64,000 nt of DNA from Oceanobacillus halophilus (GTDB lineage: Bacteria; Bacillota; Bacilli; Bacillales; Amphibacillaceae), in the NCBI RefSeq assembly GCF_003628505.1, contig NZ_RBZP01000004.1, positions 143,144 to 207,143 on the forward strand, read 5' to 3'. The translations under genes and the position numbers were made by a program. Below, in pieces: positions 1 through 8,132 of this stretch; positions within the stretch are counted from its first letter, which is position 1, and each line of letters begins with the position of its first letter. Below the pieces are notes generated by a model. The model was not told the DNA's origin. It searched no databases and saw only the letters and a program-made list of their open reading frames with translations.

Positions 1-53
1 AGAGCGGTACCTAATCCAAAATTTCTCATTGATCCTGTACCGCGTCCTTCTTC

Positions 54-1133
54 TTAACTTCTTTCTCTTCTCATCTTCCGAAACCCTTTTTTAAACGTAT
101 CAATCACTGGCTTCTTCCCACCTAACACAATGCCTGCCACTTCTGCAAAAAGATGCAGGACAATTAACACAAAGACCGTCACAATGATTAATGCGGATAA
201 ACCAACATTGGAAAAGATAATGGCTAAGGCACCAAACAAGGCACTAAAACCATATATAATCAGGACGGTCTGTCGATGGGAATACCCTGCTTCAATCAGT
301 CGGTAATGCACATGCTTATTATCCGGTTGCATGATTTTTTCCTTATTCCACGCCCGCCGAACAATCGCAAATAACGTATCAAAAATAGGCACCGCAAGCA
401 CAATTAACGGAATGATAAAACTAAAGAAGGCAATTTCCTTAAACAGGCCAAGAATTGATACAACAGCAATCATGTAGCCAAGGAAATTCGATCCACTATC
501 CCCCATATAAATTTTTGCCGGGTAAAAATTATGAAATAAAAAGCCCATATTTGCCCCGATCAATGCAATGGAAAGAAAAGCAACAATGACCTGTGTATCC
601 ATAATGGACATGATAAAAATGCTAATCAGAGCAATGCTTGTCACACCAGTAGCCAGTCCATCCAGCCCATCAATCAGGTTAATGGCATTGGTAATTCCAA
701 CCACCCACAGCACTGTAATAAGTACACTGAAAAACCCCAGATCTACCATCCCAATTAGTGGAATGGTGATTCGCTCAATGATCAATCCGGAATTCACGAG
801 AAAAGAGGCAGCAATAAGCTGACCCGTCAATTTTGCAGCAGGACGTATACTGTATTTATCATCCAAAGCGCCCGTAATAAGAATCACAATGGCACCTAAT
901 AAGATTTCAGGCAAATGTTCATGGTATGGCTGCAAATACAACGCACCCAAAAAAGCCCCGATAAAAATGGCCAGTCCACCAAGCCTGGGTGTAACGATTT
1001 TATGTATTTTACGATGATTCGGAAAATCCACCGCTCCAATTCGCATTGCCAATTTTTTTACAGGATATGTAAATACTAACGTTGCAAAAAAAGCGATAAA
1101 AAACGCGATGATTAAATCGACATAGTTGAACAT
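54..1133 (-). CDS. tagO: UDP-GlcNAc:undecaprenyl-phosphate GlcNAc-1-phosphate transferase (TagO/WecA type)
   Basis: Polytopic membrane enzyme expected to load GlcNAc-1-phosphate onto undecaprenyl phosphate, the first step of wall teichoic acid linkage-unit synthesis. The 359-residue protein carries the hallmarks of the MraY/WecA superfamily: an Asp pair at 91-92 (ALDDK), NLIDGLDG at 152-159, MGDSGS around 210-215, and a cytoplasmic HVHYRL motif near 274-279. Roughly ten hydrophobic segments are visible. The ATG is preceded by AGGAG at 6 nt spacing. It is transcribed leftward and stands alone here, with a repeat-rich 780-bp gap upstream. MraY itself is unlikely because the HxxHRL-type loop and the genomic context fit TagO. 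Recognition is strong; the exact acceptor pathway is inferred. Confidence 0.9.
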   Translation of the reverse strand: MFNYVDLIIAFFIAFFATLVFTYPVKKLAMRIGAVDFPNHRKIHKIVTPRLGGLAIFIGAFLGALYLQPYHEHLPEILLGAIVILITGALDDKYSIRPAAKLTGQLIAASFLVNSGLIIERITIPLIGMVDLGFFSVLITVLWVVGITNAINLIDGLDGLATGVTSIALISIFIMSIMDTQVIVAFLSIALIGANMGFLFHNFYPAKIYMGDSGSNFLGYMIAVVSILGLFKEIAFFSFIIPLIVLAVPIFDTLFAIVRRAWNKEKIMQPDNKHVHYRLIEAGYSHRQTVLIIYGFSALFGALAIIFSNVGLSALIIVTVFVLIVLHLFAEVAGIVLGGKKPVIDTFKKGFRKMRRERS

Positions 1134-1261
1134 AATATTCTCCTAATGTTGGTATGTCTTGGTCTTAGTCTTTACCTTATTCTACTAAATTATAGCGAAA
1201 AAGTAGATAGCTTACCAAAGCGAACTACTTTTAATACATTTTATTAAAGGGTCATTCGTAT

Positions 1262-1802
1262 TGTTTGTTGCTTGTTGAGGTTGTGCGGTTGATGGGAATT
1301 GTTAATTTATTGAATTAAAAGTAAATGTCTAATATAGTGCATTGTTGATTTCCGCTCCGGTCAGTCGCTTTCCGCGGGCACGGCTTCAGCCTCCTCGGAA
1401 GAAAACCACTTCCTGCGGGGTCTTCAGACACGTGCTATTCCCGCAGGAGTCGACTGCCCTCCGCTCCAATCAACCTGCTTAATAGCGGGGATATTTCAAT
1501 AGATCCTTTAACATGCTAGGAAGTTAAAAAGCACTAAATTAGCGAAGAAAATACACGGGAGACTCCTTGAAAAAATAAAACCACTTTTTCTATTTGCTGT
1601 GTTTCGCTGTCGAAGCGTTCCTTGTCCTGCGGGAAGAAGAGCATCGGTGAGACTACTGAGTGCATGAGCACGAAGGAGGCTCACCAGCTCCCGGCGAAAA
1701 GCGGAGTGTATTTCCGCAGCGGGGACAGAGCAGTATTCTGAATTAAAGATATTAGAACTCTATGTAAAATGTAACGTAAAGTCATGTTAATTAGTAACAA
1801 CC
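1262..1802. repeat. Composite MITE-like repeat, copy R1 (module I then module II)
   Basis: This fills most of the tagO to 1911 gap. Module I lies at about 1341-1480 (CTTTCCGCGGGCACGG, later CACGTGCTATTCCCGCAGG). Module II lies at about 1595-1735 (GGTGAG, a hairpin, then GGCTCACC and GGAGTGTATTTCC). The left outer flank begins TTTGTTGCTTGTTGAGG and the right flank ends near AGTAACAAC, matching the ends of the 15.6-kb copy in inverted orientation. Module II carries an extra stretch of about 65 nt that is also present in the 50.6-kb copy. No open reading frame of substance is present. Confidence 0.75.
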
Positions 1803-1910
1803 TTTCAGAAAAGATGCTTATTAGAAAACTCTGCACACAGAAATTGTGAAAGTACTATTCCTTCCAGTCATTTCCTATGATATATTATTCACAGGAAAGG
1901 GGTTGGGAAA

Positions 1911-2312
1911 ATGCAATACATACCAGTTTTAGCCGCTGTCATTGCCGTAATCGGGATTTTGGCAGTTTTCAAAAGAAGTGTCTCGCAATTAAAAGAGAAT
2001 CCAGACAATCTGGAAAAAATTCAAACCAAATTATTTATCGGGGTTGCTATTAGTGAATCCATTCCAATCTTACTTATTATTTATGGATTCATCAACATGG
2101 AAACCGTCTCATCCATTGATGAGCTATTCGTCCCAATGGTTATCGTTATAGCACTCATGGTCTTTTCTATTTTCTATGTTTTCACACAGTCAAGACTCGA
2201 CGTCGAGCCAGAACACAAACCAATGATCCGCACATTTGGATTCATGGGAATGGGCTTGGTTAATGCAATTCCGATTATTGCACTTGTCATGCTGTTTTTG
2301 ATGGTACCTTAA
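1911..2312 (+). CDS. F0 c-subunit-like duplicated membrane protein, one carboxylate lost
   Basis: This 133-residue, four-helix protein looks like two fused F0 c-subunit hairpins. Helix 2 (FIGVAISESIPI, residues 42-53) aligns without gaps to helix 2 of the AtpE in this window ([12 protein letters not shown]), placing Glu49 exactly on the proton-binding carboxylate. Helix 4 (FMGMGLVNAIPI, residues 111-122) aligns the same way but carries Asn118 instead of Glu. The first polar loop (KENPDNLEKIQ) resembles the RQPE loop region of c subunits. The gene is monocistronic, has AGGAAAGGGG upstream of its ATG and is followed by a strong terminator. Function is unknown; similarity to V-type proteolipids with one functional carboxylate per duplicated subunit is an inference. 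Confidence 0.7.
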   Translation: MQYIPVLAAVIAVIGILAVFKRSVSQLKENPDNLEKIQTKLFIGVAISESIPILLIIYGFINMETVSSIDELFVPMVIVIALMVFSIFYVFTQSRLDVEPEHKPMIRTFGFMGMGLVNAIPIIALVMLFLMVP

Positions 2313-2320
2313 TAGTTTAG

Positions 2321-2354
2321 AGCCTTTGCTTAGTTGAAGTAAAGGCTTTTTTTG
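2321..2354 (+). terminator. Intrinsic terminator of the c-like gene
   Basis: AGCCTTTGCTT pairs with AAGTAAAGGCT (11 bp, one G-U pair) across a 5-nt loop, followed by seven Ts. It begins 8 nt after the stop codon. Confidence 0.9.
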
Positions 2355-2370
2355 TGCGTAGTGTGAGTGT

Positions 2371-2652
2371 GTAGATATTTGGTTGTTTCGTGTTGATATA
2401 TGCTTGGTATTCTTTGATTTCCTATCTTTATTGTAGATATAACCGCTTTTTCCGTTGATATCCTCTGCCATTGTCGATATCCTGCCTCTTTTCGTATATA
2501 TATGCACCTCTTTCGTTGATTTCCTACCTCTCTTTGTTGATATATCAGCTTTCTCCGTTGATATATTCTGCTCTTGTCGATATCCTGCTTCTGTTCGTAG
2601 ATATACGCACTACTCTCGTTGATATATGACATTCCCCGTAGATATATTTCCA
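2371..2652. repeat. Phase-locked 21/19-bp repeat array, GTTGATAT class
   Basis: About thirteen units begin with GTTGATAT, GTAGATAT or GTCGATAT. Unit lengths are 21 bp, with a 19-bp unit before each GTCGATAT, as in the higher-order pattern of the 19.45-kb array. The 8-nt core is conserved and the remaining 11-13 nt are pyrimidine-rich and variable. It starts 17 bp after a terminator. No protein is supported. Confidence 0.85.
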
Positions 2653-2780
2653 TCCCACCTCCAAATCAGTTCTCCTCCATTCCGCACACTACCCAAGCTA
2701 TGCATATTTACGCTTTCTTTCCACCTTCACAGCCTTTATAATATAGGAAGATTACGACATGGATTGGCAGGCGAGGTTTG

Positions 2781-3521
2781 ATGGAACAGGCGATGATTGA
2801 GAAGGTTTGTATGCTGGCAGGGAAAATTATGCTTGTTAGTGGTGCGGAAACTTATCGGGTAGAGGACACGATGAGTCGGATTGCGGATGCATTTGGGGCG
2901 CCGGATGCTCAGAGCTATGCCACGCCTACTGCGATTAACTTTTCTGTTGATTTTGCATCCGAGACGAAGTTCCTAAGGATTACCAAAAGGTCTACCGCAG
3001 ATTTACATAAAATCGCAGAAGTGAATAGCATTTCGCGGAGAATCACTGCTGGAGATTTAGATTTAGGGAATGCGTACACTTTATTGAAAAACGTGGAAAA
3101 TGACAAGCATTATCCTGCTTGGCTGCAGATTTTTGCTTCCGCCCTTGTCAGTGGTTGCTTTTCTATTATGTTCGGTGGTACTTGGAATGACTTTCTCCCC
3201 GCCGTCATTGCTGGTGGTATTGGGTTTACTGGCATGCTTGGATTTGAACGGTTTTTGGAAATTCGCTTTTTAGCTGAGTTTTTCGGAGCCTTTTTCATTG
3301 GTTTATCATCTTTATTGTTTATTAGCTATGGCTTCGGAGATTCGCTGGACCTTGTCATTATTGGTGCGGTGATGCCACTTGTTCCCGGACTCTTAATTAC
3401 AAATGCGGTTCGTGATTTGTTGGCTGGTCACTTGATAGCCGGTGTTTCTAAAGGGATTGAAGCGCTGCTAACGGCATTTGCCATCGGGGCTGGGGTCGCG
3501 ATTATTTACACGTTTCTTTAA
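2781..3521 (+). CDS. ThrE-family exporter, YjjP-like N-terminal half
   Basis: Probable half of a split threonine/serine (or organic acid) exporter. Residues about 7-100 form the soluble N-terminal domain, with the family signature GAETYRVEDTMSRIA and a later ITKRST strand. Four to five hydrophobic segments follow from about residue 110 to the end, including the MPLVPGLLITNAVRDLL motif typical of the family. I place the start at ATG 2781, because GAGG at 2773-2776 is 4 nt upstream; an in-frame TTG one codon earlier would sit too close to it. It is followed after 15 bp by its partner, whose Shine-Dalgarno overlaps this stop codon. The substrate cannot be told from sequence. Confidence 0.88.
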   Translation: MEQAMIEKVCMLAGKIMLVSGAETYRVEDTMSRIADAFGAPDAQSYATPTAINFSVDFASETKFLRITKRSTADLHKIAEVNSISRRITAGDLDLGNAYTLLKNVENDKHYPAWLQIFASALVSGCFSIMFGGTWNDFLPAVIAGGIGFTGMLGFERFLEIRFLAEFFGAFFIGLSSLLFISYGFGDSLDLVIIGAVMPLVPGLLITNAVRDLLAGHLIAGVSKGIEALLTAFAIGAGVAIIYTFL

Positions 3522-3536
3522 GGAGGTTTTCTGCCT

Positions 3537-3974
3537 ATGACTATTGTTGCGCAGCTTGTTACCAGTTTCATCGCATCCGCAGGCTTCGGAATCATTTTTA
3601 ATATCCCAAAGAACGCCATCATTCAAAGTGGACTCGTCGGCATGTTTGGCTGGATTTTGTATTATCTATTGGTTGATCAAGGTGTCGATGTTGTTCCGGC
3701 AACACTTTTCGGAGCCATGCTCGTTTCTATATTGAGCTACATTAGCGCAAAAGTGTGGAAAACTCCCATTATCATCTACACCGTTTCCGGCATCATCCCC
3801 CTTGTCCCGGGTGGAATCGCCTACAATGCCATGCGGCAATTCGTGGAAAATAACTATGATTTAGCCGTGCAATTATCCGCTCAAGCGATGCTGCTTGCCG
3901 GTGGAATTGCAATCGGACTGATGTTTTCGGAAGTAGTAAACCAAATTGTGAAGAAAGTTTTTGTGAGGAAGTAG
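3537..3974 (+). CDS. ThrE-family exporter, YjjB-like C-terminal half
   Basis: The 145-residue integral membrane partner of the preceding gene corresponds to the C-terminal half of fused ThrE proteins. It has four or five hydrophobic helices and the diagnostic ...GIIPLVPGGIAYNAMRQ... segment near residues 83-100, which mirrors the MPLVPG motif of the first half. AAGGAGG lies 10 nt before the ATG and overlaps the upstream stop, so the two halves are almost certainly co-translated. No obvious terminator follows before zwf, 126 bp downstream. Confidence 0.88.
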   Translation: MTIVAQLVTSFIASAGFGIIFNIPKNAIIQSGLVGMFGWILYYLLVDQGVDVVPATLFGAMLVSILSYISAKVWKTPIIIYTVSGIIPLVPGGIAYNAMRQFVENNYDLAVQLSAQAMLLAGGIAIGLMFSEVVNQIVKKVFVRK

Positions 3975-4100
3975 GCTGGAAAAAAGCTCTATAATATTCA
4001 AAATAAACTTTTTACCGTCTTCGAACCCACAACATTTGATATAAAATTCTGTTTTCTATATTATAGAAGATATATATTTTATTAAGTGAGGGGATCTGAA

Positions 4101-5582
4101 ATGAGTGAAAAACGACAACCTAAAGCTACAATTGTAATATTCGGGGCAACAGGAGATTTGGCTAAGCGAAAATTGTTCCCTTCCATCTATAACTTGTATA
4201 AAAAAGGAAAATTAAGTGAGAATTTTGCTGTAGTTGGACTAGCACGCCGTCCTTGGACAGATGAGATATTAAGAGAGAATGTAGAACAATCAATTAAACA
4301 GGCTTCTTTCTCTTCTGCAGACGAGGATTTACGCGAGTTCACCTCCCATTTCTACTATAATTCCTTTGATGTAACCGATGACTCTACCTATGATGGATTA
4401 AATAAATTAATGATAGATCTGGAAGATAAGTATCAGACAGAAGGAAACCGTCTCTTCTACTTGGCCATGGCTCCTAATTTCTTTGGTTTAATCGCAAAAA
4501 AACTGAAAGAATACGGATTAAAAGAATCCAGCGGCTGGACACGCTTAATCATTGAAAAACCATTCGGAACCAATTTAAGTTCCGCAAAAGAACTGAACAA
4601 TGAAATTCGAGAGGCGTTTGATGAAGACCAAATTTATCGTATTGACCATTATTTAGGAAAAGAAATGGTACAAAATATTGAGGTTATCCGTTTTGCCAAC
4701 GGGATTTTCGAGCATTTGTGGAACAACCAATATATCTCCAACATCCAAATCACAGCTAGCGAAACACTCGGCGTGGAAGAGCGCGCACGCTACTATGATG
4801 AATCCGGCGCTGTCAGAGATATGCTGCAAAACCATATCCTACAAATGGTTGCACTGCTCTTAATGGAGCCACCAATTAAGTTAACAACCGATGAAATCCG
4901 TTCGGAAAAAATCAAAGTACTCCGCGCCTTACGTAAAATCGATTCAGAAAAAATCGATAAATACTTTGTCCGAGGACAATATGATTCAGGCGAAATGAAT
5001 GGAGAAGCCCTTCCAAGTTACCGTGAAGAAGATGAGCAGCTTGCCAATTCTACCACAGAAACCTACGTAGCCGGCAAACTCGTCATCGACAACTACCGCT
5101 GGGCTGGCGTTCCAATTTATGTCCGAACCGGTAAGCGAATGGCTAAAAAGACCATCGACATCACCATTCAATTTAAAGACTTGCCAATGAACCTATACTA
5201 TAAATCGGAAAAAGAAAGACATCCAAATCTGTTGAGCATTAAAATCCAGCCAGACGAAGGTATCACGCTGTCGATTAACGCCAACAAAGCCGGAGCCGGT
5301 TCCTTAGCAGAACCAGTTCAACTATCATTGAATAATAATGACGTACCAGGAATCAACACTCCAGAAGCATACGAAAAATTATTGTATGACTGCACCATCG
5401 GCGACGCAACCAACTTCACACACTGGGATGAAGTAGCCCTCTCCTGGGAATTCGTAGACCCAATCCTAGAAACATGGGCAGAGCAACAACCTAACTTCCC
5501 AAATTACAAATCAGGATCCATGGGACCAAAAGAAGCCGATGAACTATTAGAACGAGACGGAAACCATTGGTGGGACGTTTAA
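4101..5582 (+). CDS. zwf: Glucose-6-phosphate 1-dehydrogenase
   Basis: Cytosolic enzyme oxidising glucose-6-phosphate to 6-phosphogluconolactone with NADP+, the entry to the pentose phosphate pathway. The protein (493 residues from the chosen start) shows the nucleotide-binding GATGDLAKRK at 15-24, EKPFG at 152-156 and the active-site RIDHYLGKE at 180-188; length and order match the bacterial family. I place the start at ATG 4101 because GAGGGG is 7 nt upstream; a GTG five codons earlier lies inside the Shine-Dalgarno region. No gnd or other pentose-phosphate gene is adjacent. A canonical terminator follows, and then a long 21-bp repeat array. Confidence 0.97.
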   Translation: MSEKRQPKATIVIFGATGDLAKRKLFPSIYNLYKKGKLSENFAVVGLARRPWTDEILRENVEQSIKQASFSSADEDLREFTSHFYYNSFDVTDDSTYDGLNKLMIDLEDKYQTEGNRLFYLAMAPNFFGLIAKKLKEYGLKESSGWTRLIIEKPFGTNLSSAKELNNEIREAFDEDQIYRIDHYLGKEMVQNIEVIRFANGIFEHLWNNQYISNIQITASETLGVEERARYYDESGAVRDMLQNHILQMVALLLMEPPIKLTTDEIRSEKIKVLRALRKIDSEKIDKYFVRGQYDSGEMNGEALPSYREEDEQLANSTTETYVAGKLVIDNYRWAGVPIYVRTGKRMAKKTIDITIQFKDLPMNLYYKSEKERHPNLLSIKIQPDEGITLSINANKAGAGSLAEPVQLSLNNNDVPGINTPEAYEKLLYDCTIGDATNFTHWDEVALSWEFVDPILETWAEQQPNFPNYKSGSMGPKEADELLERDGNHWWDV

Positions 5583-5599
5583 TAAAATGATGTGATGAG

Positions 5600-5632
5600 C
5601 ACCACACGCTTTGGGGCGTGTGGTGTTTTTGT
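5600..5632 (+). terminator. Intrinsic terminator of zwf
   Basis: CACCACACGC pairs perfectly with GCGTGTGGTG across a 6-nt loop, followed by five Ts. Confidence 0.93.
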
Positions 5633-5682
5633 GGGTTTGTTAACTGGTTTGGGTTTTGTATTGTATCGAGCTCCTGGGGTTT

Positions 5683-6249
5683 CTATCGATTGACTTGGAC
5701 TCCCTATCAATCGACTTGAGATCCCTATCAACCGACTCGAGTTCCCTATCAACCGACTCGAGTTCCATATCAACCGACTTGAGATCCCTATCAACCGACT
5801 TGAACTCCCTATCAACCGACTTGAGTTCCCTATCAACCGACTTGAACTCCCTATCAACTGACCTGAACTTCCTATCAACCGACCTGAACTTCCTATCAAC
5901 CGACCCGAGACTCCTATCAACCGACTTGAGTTCCCTATCAACCGACCCGAGACTCCTATCAACCGACTTGAGTTCCCTATCAACCGACTCGAGTTCCCTA
6001 TCAACCGACTCGAGTTCCCTATCAACCGACTTGAGTTCCCTATCAACCGACTTGAGATCCTTATCAACCGACTTGAGATCCTTATCAACCGACTCGAGTC
6101 CCCTATCAACCGACTCGAGTTCCCTATCAACCGACTTGAGATCCCTATCAACCGACCTGAACTTCCTATCAACCGACCTGAACTTCCTATCAACCGACCT
6201 GAACTTCCTATCAACCGACCTGAACTTCCTATCGACCGACCCGCAATCA
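5683..6249. repeat. Phase-locked 21-bp repeat array, TATCAACCG class (27 units)
   Basis: CTATCAACCG recurs every 21 bp with no insertion or deletion. The first unit begins at 5683 and the last at 6229 (546 bp, exactly 26 periods). The 10-12 nt core is nearly invariant, while the rest of the unit shows a few alternative versions (TTGAGTTCC, CTGAACTTC, CCGAGACTC). A degenerate extra unit may begin near 5663. It fills the convergent gap between zwf and the NERD gene and ends 12 bp from the NERD stop codon. Because 21 is a multiple of 3, both strands stay open as long heptad-like frames; I regard those as artefacts. Confidence 0.95.
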
Positions 6250-6260
6250 CTCCTCTCCCT

Positions 6261-7274
6261 CTATCTACTCACCCGCTCTTTTAATGCTTTCCGTTTCGTA
6301 TCTAGTTTCAGTTTCCTATAATCCAACTGGTATCTTCTCCACCTATTTTTCCCCTCCGCTGTTTTACATACCTTTTTTAATATCCTTTGTACCACAGTTG
6401 GGGAGGCAATAAGCAAAAATTCCCTTGCAATTTTATTGGTTATCCAGTCACCATAAAACAGCCGATAATCAAGTAGGGCATATTTATAAGCTTCATCAGA
6501 ACTGTATTCACATTGCTTACAATGCCATTTTGTATTGATTTTTGTCATCAGAACAGTGCCACATTCTGGACAAAACACACCTTTTATTAGGTCACTGTCG
6601 GTAAAATTATATTTTGACAGGATATTTTTTGGCGGCACATGGGCATCTGCAAGGGTTTTGGCTAATCTTTTTAATTGACCCATGTTGCGAATCTGCTTAT
6701 CATATTTGGATACTATTTCCTGGACTCTGAAGATTAATTTGCTATTGTGTATGACTTCGTGTGGGATTGTTACATTTGGGGAAGATGGTTTAATAATGGT
6801 CTTTGGGAAGCTGATTACAACCAAATACTCAAACGGGATGTCAGAGAGGTTATGCTGGAGAAGCCATTGTTGAAGGCGATAGCTCTGGGTTTCTGCTTGG
6901 TCAACCGGATTTTTATACCCTTCTTCACTACCATCTGGTGGAATTCTTGTTACTTGTCCATTTTCAGAAAAAATGACGGTTCCCTGCCAGTTTTTCACTT
7001 CTACGACAAGAAAAACTTTCTCCGTAAGAATTAGCGTATCAATTTGAAAGTGACCGTTATGATCGGGGAGCCGCAAATTGTGCATTACTACAAATTTACT
7101 TTTATCCAGAAAATCTAATGTATATGCTACCTCCCTTTCCCCTTTTAATTCTGCATACTTAATTTTCAAATCTGATCTTACTTTTTCCTTTTCAGGATGA
7201 TCTGCCCTTAGCCTTATATCCAAAACTTTTAGACTAAGTAATTCCAAAAACTTACTTCGTGGATGTTCCATCAT
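6261..7274 (-). CDS. NERD-domain protein with C-terminal zinc ribbon
   Basis: The protein has 337 residues from the chosen start. Residues about 44-150 form a NERD (nuclease-related) domain: GEREVAYTL, then the Asp of QIDTLILTEK and the E-x-K of VVEVKNW (about D79, E92, K94), which match the restriction-endonuclease-like core. The C-terminal part holds CPEC...CKQC (Cys 235, 238, 252, 255), probably a zinc ribbon that binds nucleic acid. No signal peptide or membrane helix is seen. I place the start at ATG 7274, with AAGGAG 8 nt upstream; the GTG three codons earlier abuts the Shine-Dalgarno. The gene is flanked on both sides by 21-bp repeat arrays. The biological substrate is unknown. Confidence 0.85.
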   Translation of the reverse strand: MMEHPRSKFLELLSLKVLDIRLRADHPEKEKVRSDLKIKYAELKGEREVAYTLDFLDKSKFVVMHNLRLPDHNGHFQIDTLILTEKVFLVVEVKNWQGTVIFSENGQVTRIPPDGSEEGYKNPVDQAETQSYRLQQWLLQHNLSDIPFEYLVVISFPKTIIKPSSPNVTIPHEVIHNSKLIFRVQEIVSKYDKQIRNMGQLKRLAKTLADAHVPPKNILSKYNFTDSDLIKGVFCPECGTVLMTKINTKWHCKQCEYSSDEAYKYALLDYRLFYGDWITNKIAREFLLIASPTVVQRILKKVCKTAEGKNRWRRYQLDYRKLKLDTKRKALKERVSR

Positions 7275-7411
7275 ACCTACCACTCCTTTTCTTTAGTCTA
7301 TATATAAAATACGACACAATATGACAAACTCCTTTTATTTTTTATAAAATATAGAAGAATAATTGAGAAACAGCTAGGATATCCAATGAAATTTAGAGGT
7401 ATCTCTTCCTC

Positions 7412-8062
7412 CTATCGACTGACCTGATCCTTCTATCAACCGACTCAGCCATCCTATCAACCGCCCCACTCCTTCTATCAACCGCCTCACTCCTTCTATC
7501 AACCGACCCGCTCCTTCTATCAACCGACTCGCTCCTTCTATCAACCGACTCGCTCCTTCTATCAACCGACCCGCTCCTTCTATCAACCGACCCGCTCCTT
7601 CTATCAACCGCCACGCTCCTTCTATCAACCGCCTCACTCCTCCTATCAACCGACTCATCCCTTCTATCAACCGCCCCGCTCCTCCTATCAACCGCCTCAA
7701 CCCTTCTATCAACCGCCTCACTCCTTCTATCAACCGCCTCGCTCCCTCTATCAACCGACTCACCCTTTCTATCAACCGCCTCATCCCTTCTATCAACCGA
7801 CTCATCCCTTCTATCAACCGACTCATCCCTTCTATCAACCGACTCAACCCTTCTTTCAACCGACTCACCCCTCCTATCAACCGACTCACTCCTTCTATCA
7901 ACCGCCTCAATCCTTCTATCAACCGACCCGCTCCTTCTATCAACCGACCCGCTCCTTCTATCAACCGACCCGCTCCTTCTATCAACCGCCCCGCTCCTTC
8001 TATCAACCGCCCCGCTCCTTCTATCAACCGCCCCAACCCTCCTATCAACCGACCCGCACCAC
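7412..8062. repeat. Phase-locked 21-bp repeat array, TATCAACCG class (31 units)
   Basis: CTATCAACCG repeats in exact 21-bp register from 7412 to the last unit at 8042 (630 bp, 30 periods, no indels). The variable part is mostly ACTCGCTCCTT or CCTCACTCCTT, and one unit has CTTTCAACCG. The array ends 21 bp before a bidirectional terminator serving the RND pump gene. It resembles the array at 5683 on the other side of the NERD gene but has a different spacer consensus, so it is not a recent duplicate. Confidence 0.95.
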
Positions 8063-8082
8063 ATCACACCCCCACTCCCACC

Positions 8083-8118
8083 AAAAAAAGGCCAAATCCC
8101 TAAGATTTGGCCTTTTTT
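8083..8118 (-). terminator. Bidirectional intrinsic terminator after the RND pump
   Basis: AGGCCAAATC and GATTTGGCCT form a perfect 10-bp stem with a 5-nt loop, flanked by an A-run on one side and a T-run on the other. It can therefore terminate transcription in both directions. Confidence 0.92.
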
Positions 8119-8132
8119 CTACACACATTTCA

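Noticed and set aside
1262..1802. Insertion sequence
   Set aside because: Inverted ends are seen but there is no transposase frame in any copy; the content is palindromic noncoding modules.
5579..6321. Long open frames on both strands through the 21-bp array (for example RLIGNSS or STDLNSL repeats)
   Set aside because: The unit length is a multiple of three, so frames stay open automatically. Both strands are open at once, no ribosome sites exist, and the same happens in the array at 7374-8067.
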